Shown here one piece after another: positions 8,013 through 19,518 of a stretch of DNA of 64,000 nt; position 1 is the stretch's first letter, and each line of letters starts with the position of its first letter. Source of the DNA: Leptospira noguchii serovar Panama str. CZ214 (GTDB lineage: Bacteria; Spirochaetota; Leptospiria; Leptospirales; Leptospiraceae); assembly GCF_000306255.2 (NCBI RefSeq), contig NZ_AKWY02000031.1, positions 1 to 64,000 on the forward strand, read 5' to 3'. The notes below the pieces were generated by a model that searched no databases, was not told the DNA's origin, and saw nothing but the letters and a program-made list of their open reading frames with translations. The translations under genes and the position numbers were made by a program.

Positions 8013-9704
8013 ATGTTTTATAAGGAACTCAATTCTAAGATAGATTATACAAGAGAGAATTTAAGATGGAATTCTTGGGGAGCTTACGGTCAGGACTTTT
8101 TTAAAGTTGAGCAGATGCAAGAAATCCTAAAATTTTTATCAGACGAACTTCAAATTTCAAAAATACGAAAAACTCCTCCAGTCGCTCTAGAAGAGATTAC
8201 TCTTCCTAAATCTTCTTTTACGCCGACTCAGATTCGAGATTTGAGTAAAATCAGCGGAGTAAAACATTTTTCAATCGAAAGAAGGGAAAGAATTCTTCAT
8301 TCCGCTGGAAGAAGTTATTACGATGTACTAAGACTTTCGTTTAACTCTCTTAAAAATTTTGTAGACGGAGTGATTTATCCTGGTAAGGAATCTGAAATTT
8401 CTAAAATTTTAGAATACTGTTCTAAAAATCATATCACCGTAATTCCCTATGGAGGTGGTTCTTCTGTAGTGGGAGGTTTAGAAGTAATCAAAGGTAAAGG
8501 ACAAAAGCAGGTCCTTTCTTTAGATACTACTCGAATGAACTCTATTTTATCTTTAGATTTGGAAAGTCATTTAGCCACGTTCCAAACTGGAATCTACGGA
8601 CCTCATTTAGAAACATCCTTAAATGAAAAAGGATTTACCCTAGGTCATTTTCCTCAGTCTTTCGAATATTCTACGTTAGGCGGTTGGATCGCAGCTCGAA
8701 GCGCGGGTCAACAATCAAATCGATATGGTAAGATTGAGGAAATTCTTACTAGTTTAAAAGTAATAACCCCAACAGGCACGGTAACAACTCTGAGAGAGCC
8801 TGCTGCTTCCACAGGTCCGGAATTGAATCGAATTTTTGCCGGAAGCGAGGGTCTGCTCGGAATTATCACAGAGGCTACGATCAAAGTTCATAAACTTCCT
8901 GAAATTAGAAAGTATTTTGGAATCCTATTTCCTAATTTTGAGTCAGGGGTTAATTTTATCCGAGAAGTTAATCATAAGGAAATTCCAACTTCTATGATCC
9001 GTCTTTCCGATCAAAACGAAACCCGTCTTTATCAAACGTTAGGCACTCTTGGTAAAAAAAATACACCGATCCTCTGGCTCAAGAACCGGATTCAAAATAT
9101 AATTTTAAAATGGAATTCCTTGGGCAGAGATAAATGTGTAGTTTTACTTGGATTAGACGGCCCTCAAGAAGAAGTATCCCGAAACTTTTCAAGGATCAAA
9201 TCGATTCTTCGCAAACATAGAGGACTTTACGTAGGTACTCATCTAGGTGAACAATGGATTCATTCCAGATATAACATGCCTTTCCTTAGAAATCATTTGA
9301 TGGAAAACGGAATTGGTGTGGATACGATGGAAACATCCACTACATACGATCGAGTTCTTAAACTTCATAAAGAAGGAATTGACTCTTTGGAAAAATCAAT
9401 CCCGAATTCGATTGCTATGTGTCATATCTCCCATAGTTATCATGAAGGGGCCTGTTTATATTTCACCATTCTATTTCCTATGGACGAAAAAAAAACTGCA
9501 GAACAGTGGTTCAAAATGAAACGTTCAATTTCAGAAACTTTTTTTCTAAATGGTGCTCCTATTTCCCATCATCACGGTGTCGGTTCTGATCACAAAGTTT
9601 GGTATGAAAAAGCAACTTCCAAACCTGCCTTGCAAGGTCTGAAAATGTTTAAAAAAGAAGTAGACCCAAAGGAAATCTTAAATCCGGGAAAAGTATTTCA
9701 CTAA
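8013..9704 (+). CDS. FAD-linked oxidase, alkyldihydroxyacetone-phosphate synthase-like
   Basis: An FAD-binding (VAO/PCMH-type) flavoprotein, 563 residues from the ATG chosen here; a TTG at 7971 would add 14 residues. Landmarks match alkyl-DHAP synthase: ENLRWNSWGAYG near the start, the FAD phosphate loop IPYGGGSSVVGG, CHISHSYHEGACLYFTILF, and HHHGVGSDHK near the C-terminus. In eukaryotes the enzyme swaps the acyl group of acyl-DHAP for a fatty alcohol to start ether-lipid synthesis. Homologues occur in some bacteria, where a D-lactate or glycolate-type oxidase role is the main alternative. The divergent glpD supports a DHAP/G3P connection. A GGAG lies 13 bases upstream of the ATG. Confidence 0.8.
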   Translation: MFYKELNSKIDYTRENLRWNSWGAYGQDFFKVEQMQEILKFLSDELQISKIRKTPPVALEEITLPKSSFTPTQIRDLSKISGVKHFSIERRERILHSAGRSYYDVLRLSFNSLKNFVDGVIYPGKESEISKILEYCSKNHITVIPYGGGSSVVGGLEVIKGKGQKQVLSLDTTRMNSILSLDLESHLATFQTGIYGPHLETSLNEKGFTLGHFPQSFEYSTLGGWIAARSAGQQSNRYGKIEEILTSLKVITPTGTVTTLREPAASTGPELNRIFAGSEGLLGIITEATIKVHKLPEIRKYFGILFPNFESGVNFIREVNHKEIPTSMIRLSDQNETRLYQTLGTLGKKNTPILWLKNRIQNIILKWNSLGRDKCVVLLGLDGPQEEVSRNFSRIKSILRKHRGLYVGTHLGEQWIHSRYNMPFLRNHLMENGIGVDTMETSTTYDRVLKLHKEGIDSLEKSIPNSIAMCHISHSYHEGACLYFTILFPMDEKKTAEQWFKMKRSISETFFLNGAPISHHHGVGSDHKVWYEKATSKPALQGLKMFKKEVDPKEILNPGKVFH

Positions 9705-10469
9705 AAGTAGGAGTTCCTACATTTTTTTAACTTAAAAATGAACTTTCTTAAAACGAAATTTTTAACCCTGAGCTAGTTGAACATAAATTCAGCGCAAAAA
9801 ATTCATCTTTCTAAAAAAGTTGGAATCTAAAATTTACAGATCAATTCCTTAAATGTGGGAACTCATACAAAAAGTGAATGATTAAAAATTCGTAATGTGA
9901 CTTAATCTGCAGGAACTACTCCAGATTAAAATTTTACGAACGAATTCTAAAATTGTAGGAACTCCTATTTTTAGAAAATCTTTTTCATTTTCTTATACCA
10001 AACCTCGCGTTAATTGAAAAAAGTTGGAAAAAATGTAAGTGAAAGAAACTGTAGCGCGGGTCTTGATTGTAAATAACGTGAATTGTGAATTCGGTATAAA
10101 GCAAAAGAGGAACTCGAGTTAGATATTTTTGAAAATGTGGGAGCTACTGCATAAGTTTCGTTGCAAAAAAGAAATAATTTAAAATTACAAGAACGATAAA
10201 AAGAGAGGTAATTTGTGGGAACTACCACATTCAATCGGATCTTTTAAAAAGGATTTAATCTAAAATTTTAGAACAAGTTCCGAAAATCTCTAAAATCCTA
10301 AAAAAGGTCCGCCAATTAAATTTCTAATAAAATCATCGTTTGTGACATTACAAAAATCCAAATTCATCTTATAGAAGTTCCCTTACAACAAACCTCTTTC
10401 TAAATTTAAAATTCAGTTTCCTAATAAATAAAATAAATTTAATTAATTATTTTATTAAAATATTCTAAT
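9705..10469. repeat. Intergenic region with six copies of the GTGGGAACT-type dispersed repeat
   Basis: No gene is supported here. The stretch carries GTAGGAGTTCCTAC (9707-9720, a near-hairpin followed by T7, possibly terminating the upstream gene), GTGGGAACTC (9855), GCAGGAACTACT (9909), GTAGGAACTCCT (9955), GTGGGAGCTACT (10137) and GTGGGAACTACCAC (10215). The segment of about 9805-10020 aligns along its length with about 39472-39690, including GATCAATTCCT and GTGACTTAAT on either side of the core. This is a real long repeat and not chance. Short ORFs in this region are not credible. Confidence 0.75.
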
Positions 10470-11243
10470 CTACTGAAACACGGGTCTTCTTTTTTCTAAA
10501 ATGGACCTCATACCTTCCTGACCGTTTTTAGAAAAAATCGCTTCCGAGATCAACTTAACGTCCCTTTCAGCGTTATGTTCCGCAAAAACACGAACCGGAT
10601 CACGCAAAGAAACTTTAATTCCAATTACGGAACCGATCGCCATATCCTTGAACTGATCACAATATTTTCGAGCACGAGTTATCAGATCGTCCAAAGAAGA
10701 AACAATCTCATCAATCAAACCAATTTCTAAAGCCTCTTCCGCTTTGAGAGCCTTTCCAGAATACAAAAGATCTCTCGCTTTTGTAATTCCAACAATTTCT
10801 TTAAGCATAAAACCAGGAACCGCAGGGAAATTGATCCCTATCTGTGATTCTGGAAAACCGAATCTTCCCTTTTTTTCTACCATAATTCTATAATCAGAAA
10901 AGACCGCAAAGACCGCTCCCAAACCCATAGAATGCCCGTTCATTGCGCAAACAACGGGTCTATCCAAAAATAAATATTTGGATGCAGTCTCCAAAGCAAT
11001 ACGCATAACGTTTCGGATTTCTTCCGAAGATTTACCCACAAAAATTTCGGGATTAAAGCCGTTAGAAAAAAATTTTTCATTTTTAGAAGTTAAAATGACT
11101 GCTTTGATCGACAAATCTTTAGCGATCAAATCCAGTTTTGCAGAGAACGTTTTGAAAAATTCTACGTTCAAAGAATTTACTTCGTTAGTTTCAATATAAA
11201 GCTCTAAAATATGACCATTTCTGGTTTCGGAAAGCATATTCAT
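10470..11243 (-). CDS. Enoyl-CoA hydratase/isomerase (crotonase) family protein
   Basis: A 257-residue crotonase-fold protein. The oxyanion-hole segment VCAMNGHSMGLGAVFAVFSD is visible (about residues 100-120), as is FPESQIGINFPAVPG with a candidate catalytic Glu. C-terminal residues form the usual trimerisation helices. Members hydrate enoyl-CoA, isomerise double bonds or perform related acyl-CoA chemistry; the specific reaction cannot be read from this sequence. Leptospira grow on long-chain fatty acids through beta-oxidation, so a fatty-acid role is reasonable. It stands alone, with long gaps on both sides. Confidence 0.85.
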   Translation of the reverse strand: MNMLSETRNGHILELYIETNEVNSLNVEFFKTFSAKLDLIAKDLSIKAVILTSKNEKFFSNGFNPEIFVGKSSEEIRNVMRIALETASKYLFLDRPVVCAMNGHSMGLGAVFAVFSDYRIMVEKKGRFGFPESQIGINFPAVPGFMLKEIVGITKARDLLYSGKALKAEEALEIGLIDEIVSSLDDLITRARKYCDQFKDMAIGSVIGIKVSLRDPVRVFAEHNAERDVKLISEAIFSKNGQEGMRSILEKRRPVFQ

Positions 11244-11431
11244 TTCTCCTTATTTAAAAACCCACTCTATAATTTTTTTATAAATCTTAAACAAATTAAA
11301 GAACATATTTCCCAGACCGGCTTATTACACTTAATATATTCTAAAAATTGAATATTCCATATTTACAAATCTATTTATAATTTTAAAATCAACCTTTGAA
11401 TTCATTTGATAGGAATTATAGATTTTGTATT

Positions 11432-12226
11432 TTAAAATTGAAATTTAGAAGCAGAAATCGTTTCGGAAAGAGAAATCTTTTTCATTTTAATCTCTACCTT
11501 ATTCTGATCTAAATTGGTTTTCGGTTCTACGATTCTTGTAATTGTGATTTTTGGAGGAAAAGAAACCGTCCCTTGAACCTTTGTGATCGCCTTGAGATTA
11601 CTTTTTTTAGAAAGTAATTCCACAGAAGAAATTCCAAAATCGGTCGTCCAAAAAGTAATGTCTTCCCCAGTTTTTTTTACAAGAATCGCCTTTTCAGAAA
11701 GATTTACATAAATTGGATCTGTTCCCGCAAGACCGGAACTATTATTGGATAAAAGAGAATATAAAACCGGAAATGGAATCGTAGATTGTTTTTTACCGCT
11801 TGGATCTTTAAGAAGAATATCCCCCATCGGAAGAACCTGCATCCCTCCGTTTGCGGTTTTGATATGAATCGAATTTCCATCCGTATATACTCTAGATACA
11901 ATCATTCCAAAAAAAGGATCGGCAAGTTCTATGTACATCTTCCCGGAAGGTTTATCATAAAAGATCTTTCCATCCGCAGAAAAAGTTTCCTTTTTAGGAA
12001 CAAAGTTCTCTATCCGCATCGAAAACTCTCCCGAATAAGAAGAATTTTTAGCTTCTAAATCTCGGACTGCTTTCAGAATTTTAGCCGCTTCCGGATTTTT
12101 AGAAGACAGGAATTTTAGATTTCCTTTATCTGAAAAAGAAATCTCCTCAATTTGAGTAGTGGCGCAATTACCATTACTTAAAATTGAAATTAACATTAGA
12201 ATATTAAAATATAATTTAAATCTCAT
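11432..12226 (-). CDS. Lipoprotein, LolB/DUF4292-like
   Basis: A 264-residue lipoprotein with a short signal peptide and lipobox ending SNGNC (Cys21). The mature part has many alternating beta strands with SYSGEFSMRI, GKIFYDKPSGKMYIELADPF and a VLPMGDILL segment, resembling the LolA/LolB half-barrel lipoprotein-carrier fold and DUF4292. Proteins of this type carry lipoproteins or lipids in the outer envelope. It lies 13 bp downstream of a large secreted TPR protein; in other phyla DUF4292 genes also follow TPR genes, which supports the call. Family assignment is by eye and moderate. Confidence 0.6.
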   Translation of the reverse strand: MRFKLYFNILMLISILSNGNCATTQIEEISFSDKGNLKFLSSKNPEAAKILKAVRDLEAKNSSYSGEFSMRIENFVPKKETFSADGKIFYDKPSGKMYIELADPFFGMIVSRVYTDGNSIHIKTANGGMQVLPMGDILLKDPSGKKQSTIPFPVLYSLLSNNSSGLAGTDPIYVNLSEKAILVKKTGEDITFWTTDFGISSVELLSKKSNLKAITKVQGTVSFPPKITITRIVEPKTNLDQNKVEIKMKKISLSETISASKFQF

Positions 12227-12239
12227 GATAGCTCATTTT

Positions 12240-14216
12240 TTATTTGTTATTTTGTCGAACACCAATTTGTATTTTTTTTTGAATTCTGGAAATATCTTCC
12301 TTCTTTTTAAAAAGTTTTAAACTTTTTTCCCAATAGGCGACCGCGTTTACACCTTGGTTTTTTTCCTTATAAACGTCTCCTAAATGTTCTAAAATAACTG
12401 GATCCTCTCCTCCCTTGTCCTTTAAAATTTGATATGCAAGTTGAAGGTGCAAAAGTGCTTCTTCGTGATTTCCTAGTTTGAAAAAAATCCAACCTAAACT
12501 ATCTTGATAAGCCTCGTTGTCAGGAGCGAGTTCTACAGCTTTTTGAACGAGAGAAAGAGATTCTTCCAAACGAACCCCTTTTTCGGAAAGATAATACCCC
12601 AAATAATTATATGCGATCGGATTTCCTGGATCAATCTCTATCGATTTTTTCAGATCCTTTTCCATAAATTCCTGTTGTTCCAACCTTTCATGAACCGAAG
12701 CCCTATAAAAATAGTAGATTGCATTTTCTGAATCTGTTTTTATTGCTACATTCAATTCTTCTAATGCTTCTTTATATTTTTCGTTGGAAGCCAAAACAAC
12801 TCCGAGTAAATATCTAGCATAGGACAATTCTGGACTAGTTTGTAGAACGTTACGAATGAGAGTTTCTGCTTCTTCTTTTTTATCAGGAGGATCATTTCTA
12901 AGTAAATACGCAAGATGCAACTGAAACTTAAGTTTTTCCTCTTCCTTTTTAGAACTTTCTACCGCTTTTCTGGACATCAAGATCGCACGATAAATATAAC
13001 CTGATTGTTCATTACAAGAAGCAAGAAAATCATATATTTCCGCCTTACTCCATTCTGTAGATTTATCGGATACGATTAACGCCTTTTGTGCGATTCTTTC
13101 CGCAAGTTCAAATTGCTGCATTCCGAACACAAGTTCTGCTACTTCTTTGAGTTCTTTTAGAAATAAAGAAACGTTATTCTCCTTTTCATATACGTCAAAC
13201 ATAGCCAGTCTGACCGCTAAACGACCCGGAAATTTTTCTTTTATCGGCAAAAGTAAAACTTTTGCCTGTTCAGTTTCACCCTGAAGAACTAAATAAAGCC
13301 CTTCTAAAACTCCTCCCTTAGGAATTTTAGAATTTCTGTTAAGAATATTAAAATATTCGAATGCGGTTGCCCTACTTTCTATAAAATACATTTCCGCAAG
13401 AAGATGCTCCACAGAGGAAAGATTTTTTTTCGTCTTTAAAATTCTGTTTAGCTCTTTGCGAGCAGAGGAAAATTTACCCAACTGATTCCAGATTTTTGCA
13501 AGAGTCAGTCTTGCAGAAAGATCGACTGGATTTTGATGTAGATACGAATTTAAAAAATAGAGCGCCTTTTTAGGTTGTGCGTTTGCAAAATAAATCTCAC
13601 CCAAAGACTTATCCACAAACGATCTATACTTTGGATTTCCTTCTCGATTTCGGATCGTATCGCTCAAAGACGTCAGATAAAGAATTGCTCTCGGATAATT
13701 TTTAAGTTCCTGGTTGAGAGAACCCAAAAGATAAAGAAAATCGGAATCTTCCGGAAAACGACTTAAGTTCGTTTCTAGAAAGTCGCTCGCTTTTTGAAAT
13801 TCACCAAAACGAATTAAAATCCTAGCCTTTAAAAGGTAGCCATCTCTAAAATTCGGATCGGAAAAAATAGCTGCATCCACTTCTTTAGAAGCATTTTCCA
13901 ACTGTCCTAAGAAAAAATGTACATTTGCTTTTGCAACTCTGGAAACCGGAGAAACTTCTTTTTGTAGTTCTTCGGAACAACGAATATATCGATCGTAATA
14001 TTCTAAAGATTCCTCGTAAATCTTTTTGGATTGTTCCTGAGATTGAATTCTTGCGGCATTCGCTTGTCTTTCAAATGCAAGAGAAAGAAAATATTCTGGA
14101 GGTGAGTATTCACATTCTGATTGAGAAAAAACGGATATTGGAAAAAAACAGATTCCAAAAATTAAAAACACAAAAAAAACGAAATGAAAACCGGTTTTAA
14201 TATTTGCTTGATTCAT
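12240..14216 (-). CDS. Secreted tetratricopeptide-repeat protein
   Basis: A 658-residue protein with an N-terminal signal sequence (hydrophobic residues about 11-30) followed by TPR helical pairs over almost its full length. Typical units include FRDGYLLKARILIRFGEFQKA, ARYLLGVVLASNEKYKEALE and AIAYNYLGYYLSEKG (about residues 515-530). TPR arrays bind protein partners. Here the protein is likely periplasmic or attached to the outer membrane. It is cotranscribed with a LolB/DUF4292-like lipoprotein 13 bp downstream, suggesting a joint role in envelope assembly. The C-terminal 60 residues are charged and coiled. Confidence 0.85.
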   Translation of the reverse strand: MNQANIKTGFHFVFFVFLIFGICFFPISVFSQSECEYSPPEYFLSLAFERQANAARIQSQEQSKKIYEESLEYYDRYIRCSEELQKEVSPVSRVAKANVHFFLGQLENASKEVDAAIFSDPNFRDGYLLKARILIRFGEFQKASDFLETNLSRFPEDSDFLYLLGSLNQELKNYPRAILYLTSLSDTIRNREGNPKYRSFVDKSLGEIYFANAQPKKALYFLNSYLHQNPVDLSARLTLAKIWNQLGKFSSARKELNRILKTKKNLSSVEHLLAEMYFIESRATAFEYFNILNRNSKIPKGGVLEGLYLVLQGETEQAKVLLLPIKEKFPGRLAVRLAMFDVYEKENNVSLFLKELKEVAELVFGMQQFELAERIAQKALIVSDKSTEWSKAEIYDFLASCNEQSGYIYRAILMSRKAVESSKKEEEKLKFQLHLAYLLRNDPPDKKEEAETLIRNVLQTSPELSYARYLLGVVLASNEKYKEALEELNVAIKTDSENAIYYFYRASVHERLEQQEFMEKDLKKSIEIDPGNPIAYNYLGYYLSEKGVRLEESLSLVQKAVELAPDNEAYQDSLGWIFFKLGNHEEALLHLQLAYQILKDKGGEDPVILEHLGDVYKEKNQGVNAVAYWEKSLKLFKKKEDISRIQKKIQIGVRQNNK

Positions 14217-14289
14217 TCAGGTAACGAAACAGATTTGAAAAGAATGTTCCCTCTATCAGGAACCACCTGTCCGGAATTTCATTCTGCGA

Positions 14290-14323
<34 letters not shown>

Positions 14324-14341
14324 CTCGGAGAGTTCTAAACT

Positions 14342-15596
<1,255 letters not shown>

Positions 15597-15622
<26 letters not shown>

Positions 15623-16727
15623 TTATAACGCGACTCATCCTCCTTTTACGGATGTACTCGTAAAAATTCAAAATGATTACTTCTCTGATTTTTACAATCC
15701 TTCTGGAGTGACTCGGTTTTCTTTAGCCCGTCAAGGAAAAATAGAAGAAGCTCGTAAAACCTTAGAATCTTATACGGGTAAACCCGCAAAAGAATTCGTT
15801 TTTTCTTCTACGGGAACCGAAGCCAATCATCTACTTACAAAATCAATTCGAGGAAAATTTTCGAGTTCTGCGATCGTTTCCTCTTTAGAACATTCTTCTT
15901 TATATTCTGCTTTAGAATTTGCTGGATTTGATTTTCAAAAAATCCGTTCTCTACATTCCGGTGAAATTGATTTAGACCATCTGGAAGAACTTTTAAAAAT
16001 AAATCCTTCTCCAATTTTTATATTACAAGTTGCTAATGAATCGGGTGTAATTCAGCCTTTGGAAAAAGTTCATTTACTCGCACTGAAATATTCAGTCCCA
16101 CTCTTTTCGGATTTAATGCAATCCTTCGGTAAAATTTCAGTTCCTTTTGAATTTTTAGACGGTTTTACGTTTTCCGGTCATAAAATTGGAGCGGGAATGG
16201 GGGTTTCCGGAACTTGGGTTCGTTCCGATTTGGTTTCAGAAAAAGAATATGCAATTTTTAGAGGAGGAAATCAGGAAAATAACCATAGGGCTGGGACTGA
16301 GAATTCTCCCTCAATATTAGCACTTTCTGAAGTACTAAAGCAAAGAATTTTAGAACAAAAAGAAAAAAACGAACTTTTAAAAAATTTTCAAACTCAAATT
16401 GAAAACGTTTTAGAAGAATGTAATTGCAAAATAATAGGAAAAAACGCAAATAGAATTTCTTCTACTTCTTTTTGTATTCTTCCCACCGACGACGTTGACT
16501 TTTTTATGATGGGACTGGAAGAAGCTGGTTTTGTGGTTTCTACAGGCTCTTCCTGCAAGTCCAGATCCAGAGAACCTGCAACGTCCCTTTTATCTATGGG
16601 CTTTTCGAAAGAAGAAGCGTTACGTGCAATTCGAATCTCAACCGGTTGGTTTACAACCCAAGAAGAAGTGGACGAACTTTGTAAAAAAGTTATAGAAGTT
16701 TTGAAAGCTCTCGACCCCTGCGATTAG
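15597..16727 (+). CDS. Cysteine desulfurase (NifS/IscS-like, PLP-dependent)
   Basis: A 376-residue class V aminotransferase-fold enzyme that removes sulfur from cysteine as an enzyme persulfide for Fe-S clusters or thio-modification. Visible: YFDYNATHPPF at the N-terminus, SSTGTEANHLL (substrate/PLP region), FSGHKIGAGMG with the PLP lysine K196, RGGNQENNHRAGTEN, and the catalytic cysteine C320 in STGSSCKSRS. Length fits the NifS group. No iscU or scaffold gene is adjacent; instead the start is embedded in the 3' end of a membrane-anchored TPR-like gene. Exact physiological role (Fe-S or tRNA thiolation) is open. Confidence 0.9.
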
Positions 16728-17550
16728 AATCGAATACGAATTATCCACAAAACGATTTCTTTTAAAATATAATTGTTGAAAAATTTTATAGTTCAGATCA
16801 ACAAAGCTAACCGTTTCTATAAAAGAAAAACTGATGGAGATTCCATTTTTCAATCACCCTAATGATCATTAACGTGAAAGGGATCGATGAATGAACTCAG
16901 CACAACGCTTCCTATCATAACCAACCCCACAAGTATTTGGATCTCAATATTAAATCTGTGGGAATTACGACAAATCCTCTGTAAAACTAAGTTCCCACCC
17001 TAGAACGCGATCCGTCGAGAGCGTTCTGCTGAGTTTTCCCACGTTTTGGGTGGCAACTCAATGAATTACTTCCCATGGGTCGCAATTCAGGTGGAGAAGT
17101 TCGGAAGACTTTTCTCTATCAGAAAAACATACTTTTTGCAAGTAAAAAGACTCATTCTTGTCGGAACACTTGAAAAATGTGTGTTTTTGAGCCCACAACG
17201 CGATTCATAGAGAGCGTTGTGTTGAGTTTCAAACGCGATTCATAGAGAGCGTTGTGGATCAAGTTATTGGTATTTTATAAAAATTGAATCTGATTCTGAA
17301 ATTTCACAATAACTTAACCAGAGCTAAAGAGCCCGGTCCGACTGCTTAACAGCCGGATTCGCCCAGGGTTTCTTACATTGAACTCACACAAAATTTAGGT
17401 TTTTCTATAAAATGTGTTTTTCATTGAGTGAGAATCACCAAACTGCAGTTTTACGCAAAAATTTGATTTTAAACCATTATCTTTAAATTTCACAGAGATT
17501 CCCACAACTTTATTGACAGTCGCGCGATGACGTTCAATTTTTGAACATCC
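16728..17550. repeat. Repeat-rich intergenic region (mosaic of several dispersed elements)
   Basis: No gene supported. Elements in order are: 16789-16875, similar to 33537-33627; 16876-16918, GGGATCGATGAATGAACT plus an inverted partial copy of the 32-bp unit; a GTGGGAATT core at 16958; 17000-17192, a long element repeated at 50415-50610; two degenerate 32-bp-type units (17197-17260) with AACGCGATTCATAGAGAGCG; and a GC-rich hairpin element at 17320-17370 (CCGACTG/CAGCCGG), which is the inverted counterpart of 27930-27975. The region looks like a hotspot where several repeat families have accumulated. Confidence 0.75.
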
Positions 17551-18306
17551 ATGTCTATAATAGTAAATTTTTCTAATATCTTTATAATTTCCTGTTGTGT
17601 GTTTGTATTTAACTGCGGTTTTGCTTTAACACCAAAAGCAACCATAACAATTCCACGAAAAACGGATATAGAAGTTTTAAGACTCAACTTGCTCTATGGC
17701 GAAACATATAACGTTTTCGGATTGAATTTAGGACTATTTAACTTCATTAGAGATAATTTGATAGGAGTTCAAATTGGAATTGTAAATGAAGCGGAAAATG
17801 CCTCAGGACTACAAATTGGTTTACTGAATAATTCGAATCCAACCTACGGCGCTTTAAAAGTCGGATTTCTCAACACAAATTTTTTTCTAGATCGTGGAAT
17901 GCCACATCCTTTTCATGAAGACGAAAAGGTAAAAAATCAAGCCGTAAAAGATCTCGCACTTTCCATCGGAGCCGTTAACATGATGAGTGGAAGGTTTAAT
18001 TTAGGACTATTCAATTGGGGAGAAGGTCTAAATGTGGGACTCGTCAACATGAATGAGGGCAACTCCCTTAATTTAGGAATTGTAAATATAGGAACGACTC
18101 TGGAACTGTCTCCTAAAGAAAAACAGGCTATTAGTTTCGGAATCTTCAATTCGGGATCTCATAAAGAAGAATTCCAAATCGGAATCATCAACTATTGTCC
18201 TAACAATACAATTCCGATCATGATCGTCGCAAATTATTGTTCCAGTCCTTCTTCGAAACCGCAGCCGGAACAAAAAACGGAAACACAATCAGAATCTACA
18301 AAATAA
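17551..18306 (+). CDS. Surface repeat lipoprotein, LA_2272-like
   Basis: A 251-residue protein, probably a lipoprotein: hydrophobic residues 8-21 end in FVFNC (Cys22). The mature part consists of short repeats of the type NLGLFN, GLQIGLLN, NVGLVN and FGIFN, spaced about 14-20 residues apart. This alternating Gly-hydrophobic-Asn pattern is typical of a leptospiral family named after LA_2272 and suggests a stacked beta or solenoid surface structure. Function unknown, with exposure at the cell surface inferred. It lies alone in a repeat-rich region and ends with a charged Gln/Glu tail. Confidence 0.7.
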   Translation: MSIIVNFSNIFIISCCVFVFNCGFALTPKATITIPRKTDIEVLRLNLLYGETYNVFGLNLGLFNFIRDNLIGVQIGIVNEAENASGLQIGLLNNSNPTYGALKVGFLNTNFFLDRGMPHPFHEDEKVKNQAVKDLALSIGAVNMMSGRFNLGLFNWGEGLNVGLVNMNEGNSLNLGIVNIGTTLELSPKEKQAISFGIFNSGSHKEEFQIGIINYCPNNTIPIMIVANYCSSPSSKPQPEQKTETQSESTK

Positions 18307-18372
18307 ACATTCAAAAAATAATATATTCCTATACTACATTTAAAAAAAGAGAAACTCTCTAATTTTTGAATA

Positions 18373-19518
18373 TTAAGGAAGCGACTGATAGGTCTTCTCC
18401 GCATATCTGTCGGTCATACCCGCGACGTAATCGCTGATCACTCGATGCAAAGATTCTTCTTCAATCCTTTCTTTATAAGTTTCCGGAATTTTTTCAGGAT
18501 GTTTTAAAAAGTAATGAAATAAGGATTCTATAATTTTTTTTCCATAGTCACTCATACGAATCAAATCTTCATGACGATATAATTTTTCATATAAAAAAGA
18601 CTTTAGTTCTCTAAATTTAAGATCTACTTGATTCGAAAAAGAAGCGATTCGAATATCTTGTTTCCAAAGAAAAGATAGGTCTTCATTAGATTGAATTTGA
18701 TTTTTTTCCAACGCACTGGAAATACTCTGAATCAGATCCGAAACCAAAAAATTAGTGAGAGTTCGAATCGAAGTTCTAATCAGAATTTTTTCACCTACTT
18801 CCTTATACTGATCCTTACATTCTTCGTAGACCTCTTTCCAAAAAGGATTCTCCAATAAATCCCCTAAATGAAGATAACCCATTTCCCAACCGTCTTCGAT
18901 GTCATGATTGGTATAAGCGATCTCATCGGAAAGATCTGCAATCATTCCTTCTAAAGACGGACCATTTTCCTTTCTTTCTAAAAGTATAACAGAAGAATCA
19001 TAATCTGTTCCGTGTTTCATAAGACCTTTTAAAGTTTCTCTACATAAGTTAAGTCCAGGAAAGTTAGGATATTTTTTTTCAATCGAAGTTACGATTCTTA
19101 AAGATTGTTTATTATGCTCGAACCCTCCGTAATTCTTCATAAGCCCGGACAAAATTTCCTGACCTGCGTGACCAAAAGGAGTGTGACCTAAATCATGCGC
19201 CAAGGCAATCGATTCCGAAAGAAGAGAATTGAGTCCAAGTGTACTGGCGATCGTTCTGGAAAGCCCCGCAACTTCTAGAGTATGAGTCATTCTATTTCTA
19301 TAATTCTCTCCAACGGAAAAGATAAACACTTGTGTTTTGTATTGTAGGCGTTTGAATGCGCTGGAATGAAGAATCCTATCTCTGTCTCTTTGAAATGGAA
19401 GTCTATAAGAATGTTCCTCTTCTTCGTAAATCCTGCCTCCGTTATTTGCGTTAGAAATAGCATAAGGAGCCAACGTTTCCGTCTCTTTTTGAAGCAAATC
19501 GTCTCTGGAAAAATACAC
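18373..19518 (-). CDS. dgt: Deoxyguanosinetriphosphate triphosphohydrolase-like protein (HD domain)
   Basis: A 381-residue HD-domain phosphohydrolase that converts dNTPs (dGTP in the type enzyme) to the nucleoside and triphosphate. Visible: FQRDRDRILHSSAFKRLQYK at the N-terminus, MTHTLEVAGL with H79, the HD pair H108-D109 in ALAHDLGHTPFGHAGQ, and IAYTNHDIEDG with a further Asp. Length is that of the shorter bacterial dGTPase-like group. It is divergent from dedA. A weak hairpin, AGAGA-AAC-TCTCT near 18350-18362 followed by T-rich sequence, could end transcription from either side. Confidence 0.9.
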   Translation of the reverse strand: MYFSRDDLLQKETETLAPYAISNANNGGRIYEEEEHSYRLPFQRDRDRILHSSAFKRLQYKTQVFIFSVGENYRNRMTHTLEVAGLSRTIASTLGLNSLLSESIALAHDLGHTPFGHAGQEILSGLMKNYGGFEHNKQSLRIVTSIEKKYPNFPGLNLCRETLKGLMKHGTDYDSSVILLERKENGPSLEGMIADLSDEIAYTNHDIEDGWEMGYLHLGDLLENPFWKEVYEECKDQYKEVGEKILIRTSIRTLTNFLVSDLIQSISSALEKNQIQSNEDLSFLWKQDIRIASFSNQVDLKFRELKSFLYEKLYRHEDLIRMSDYGKKIIESLFHYFLKHPEKIPETYKERIEEESLHRVISDYVAGMTDRYAEKTYQSLP

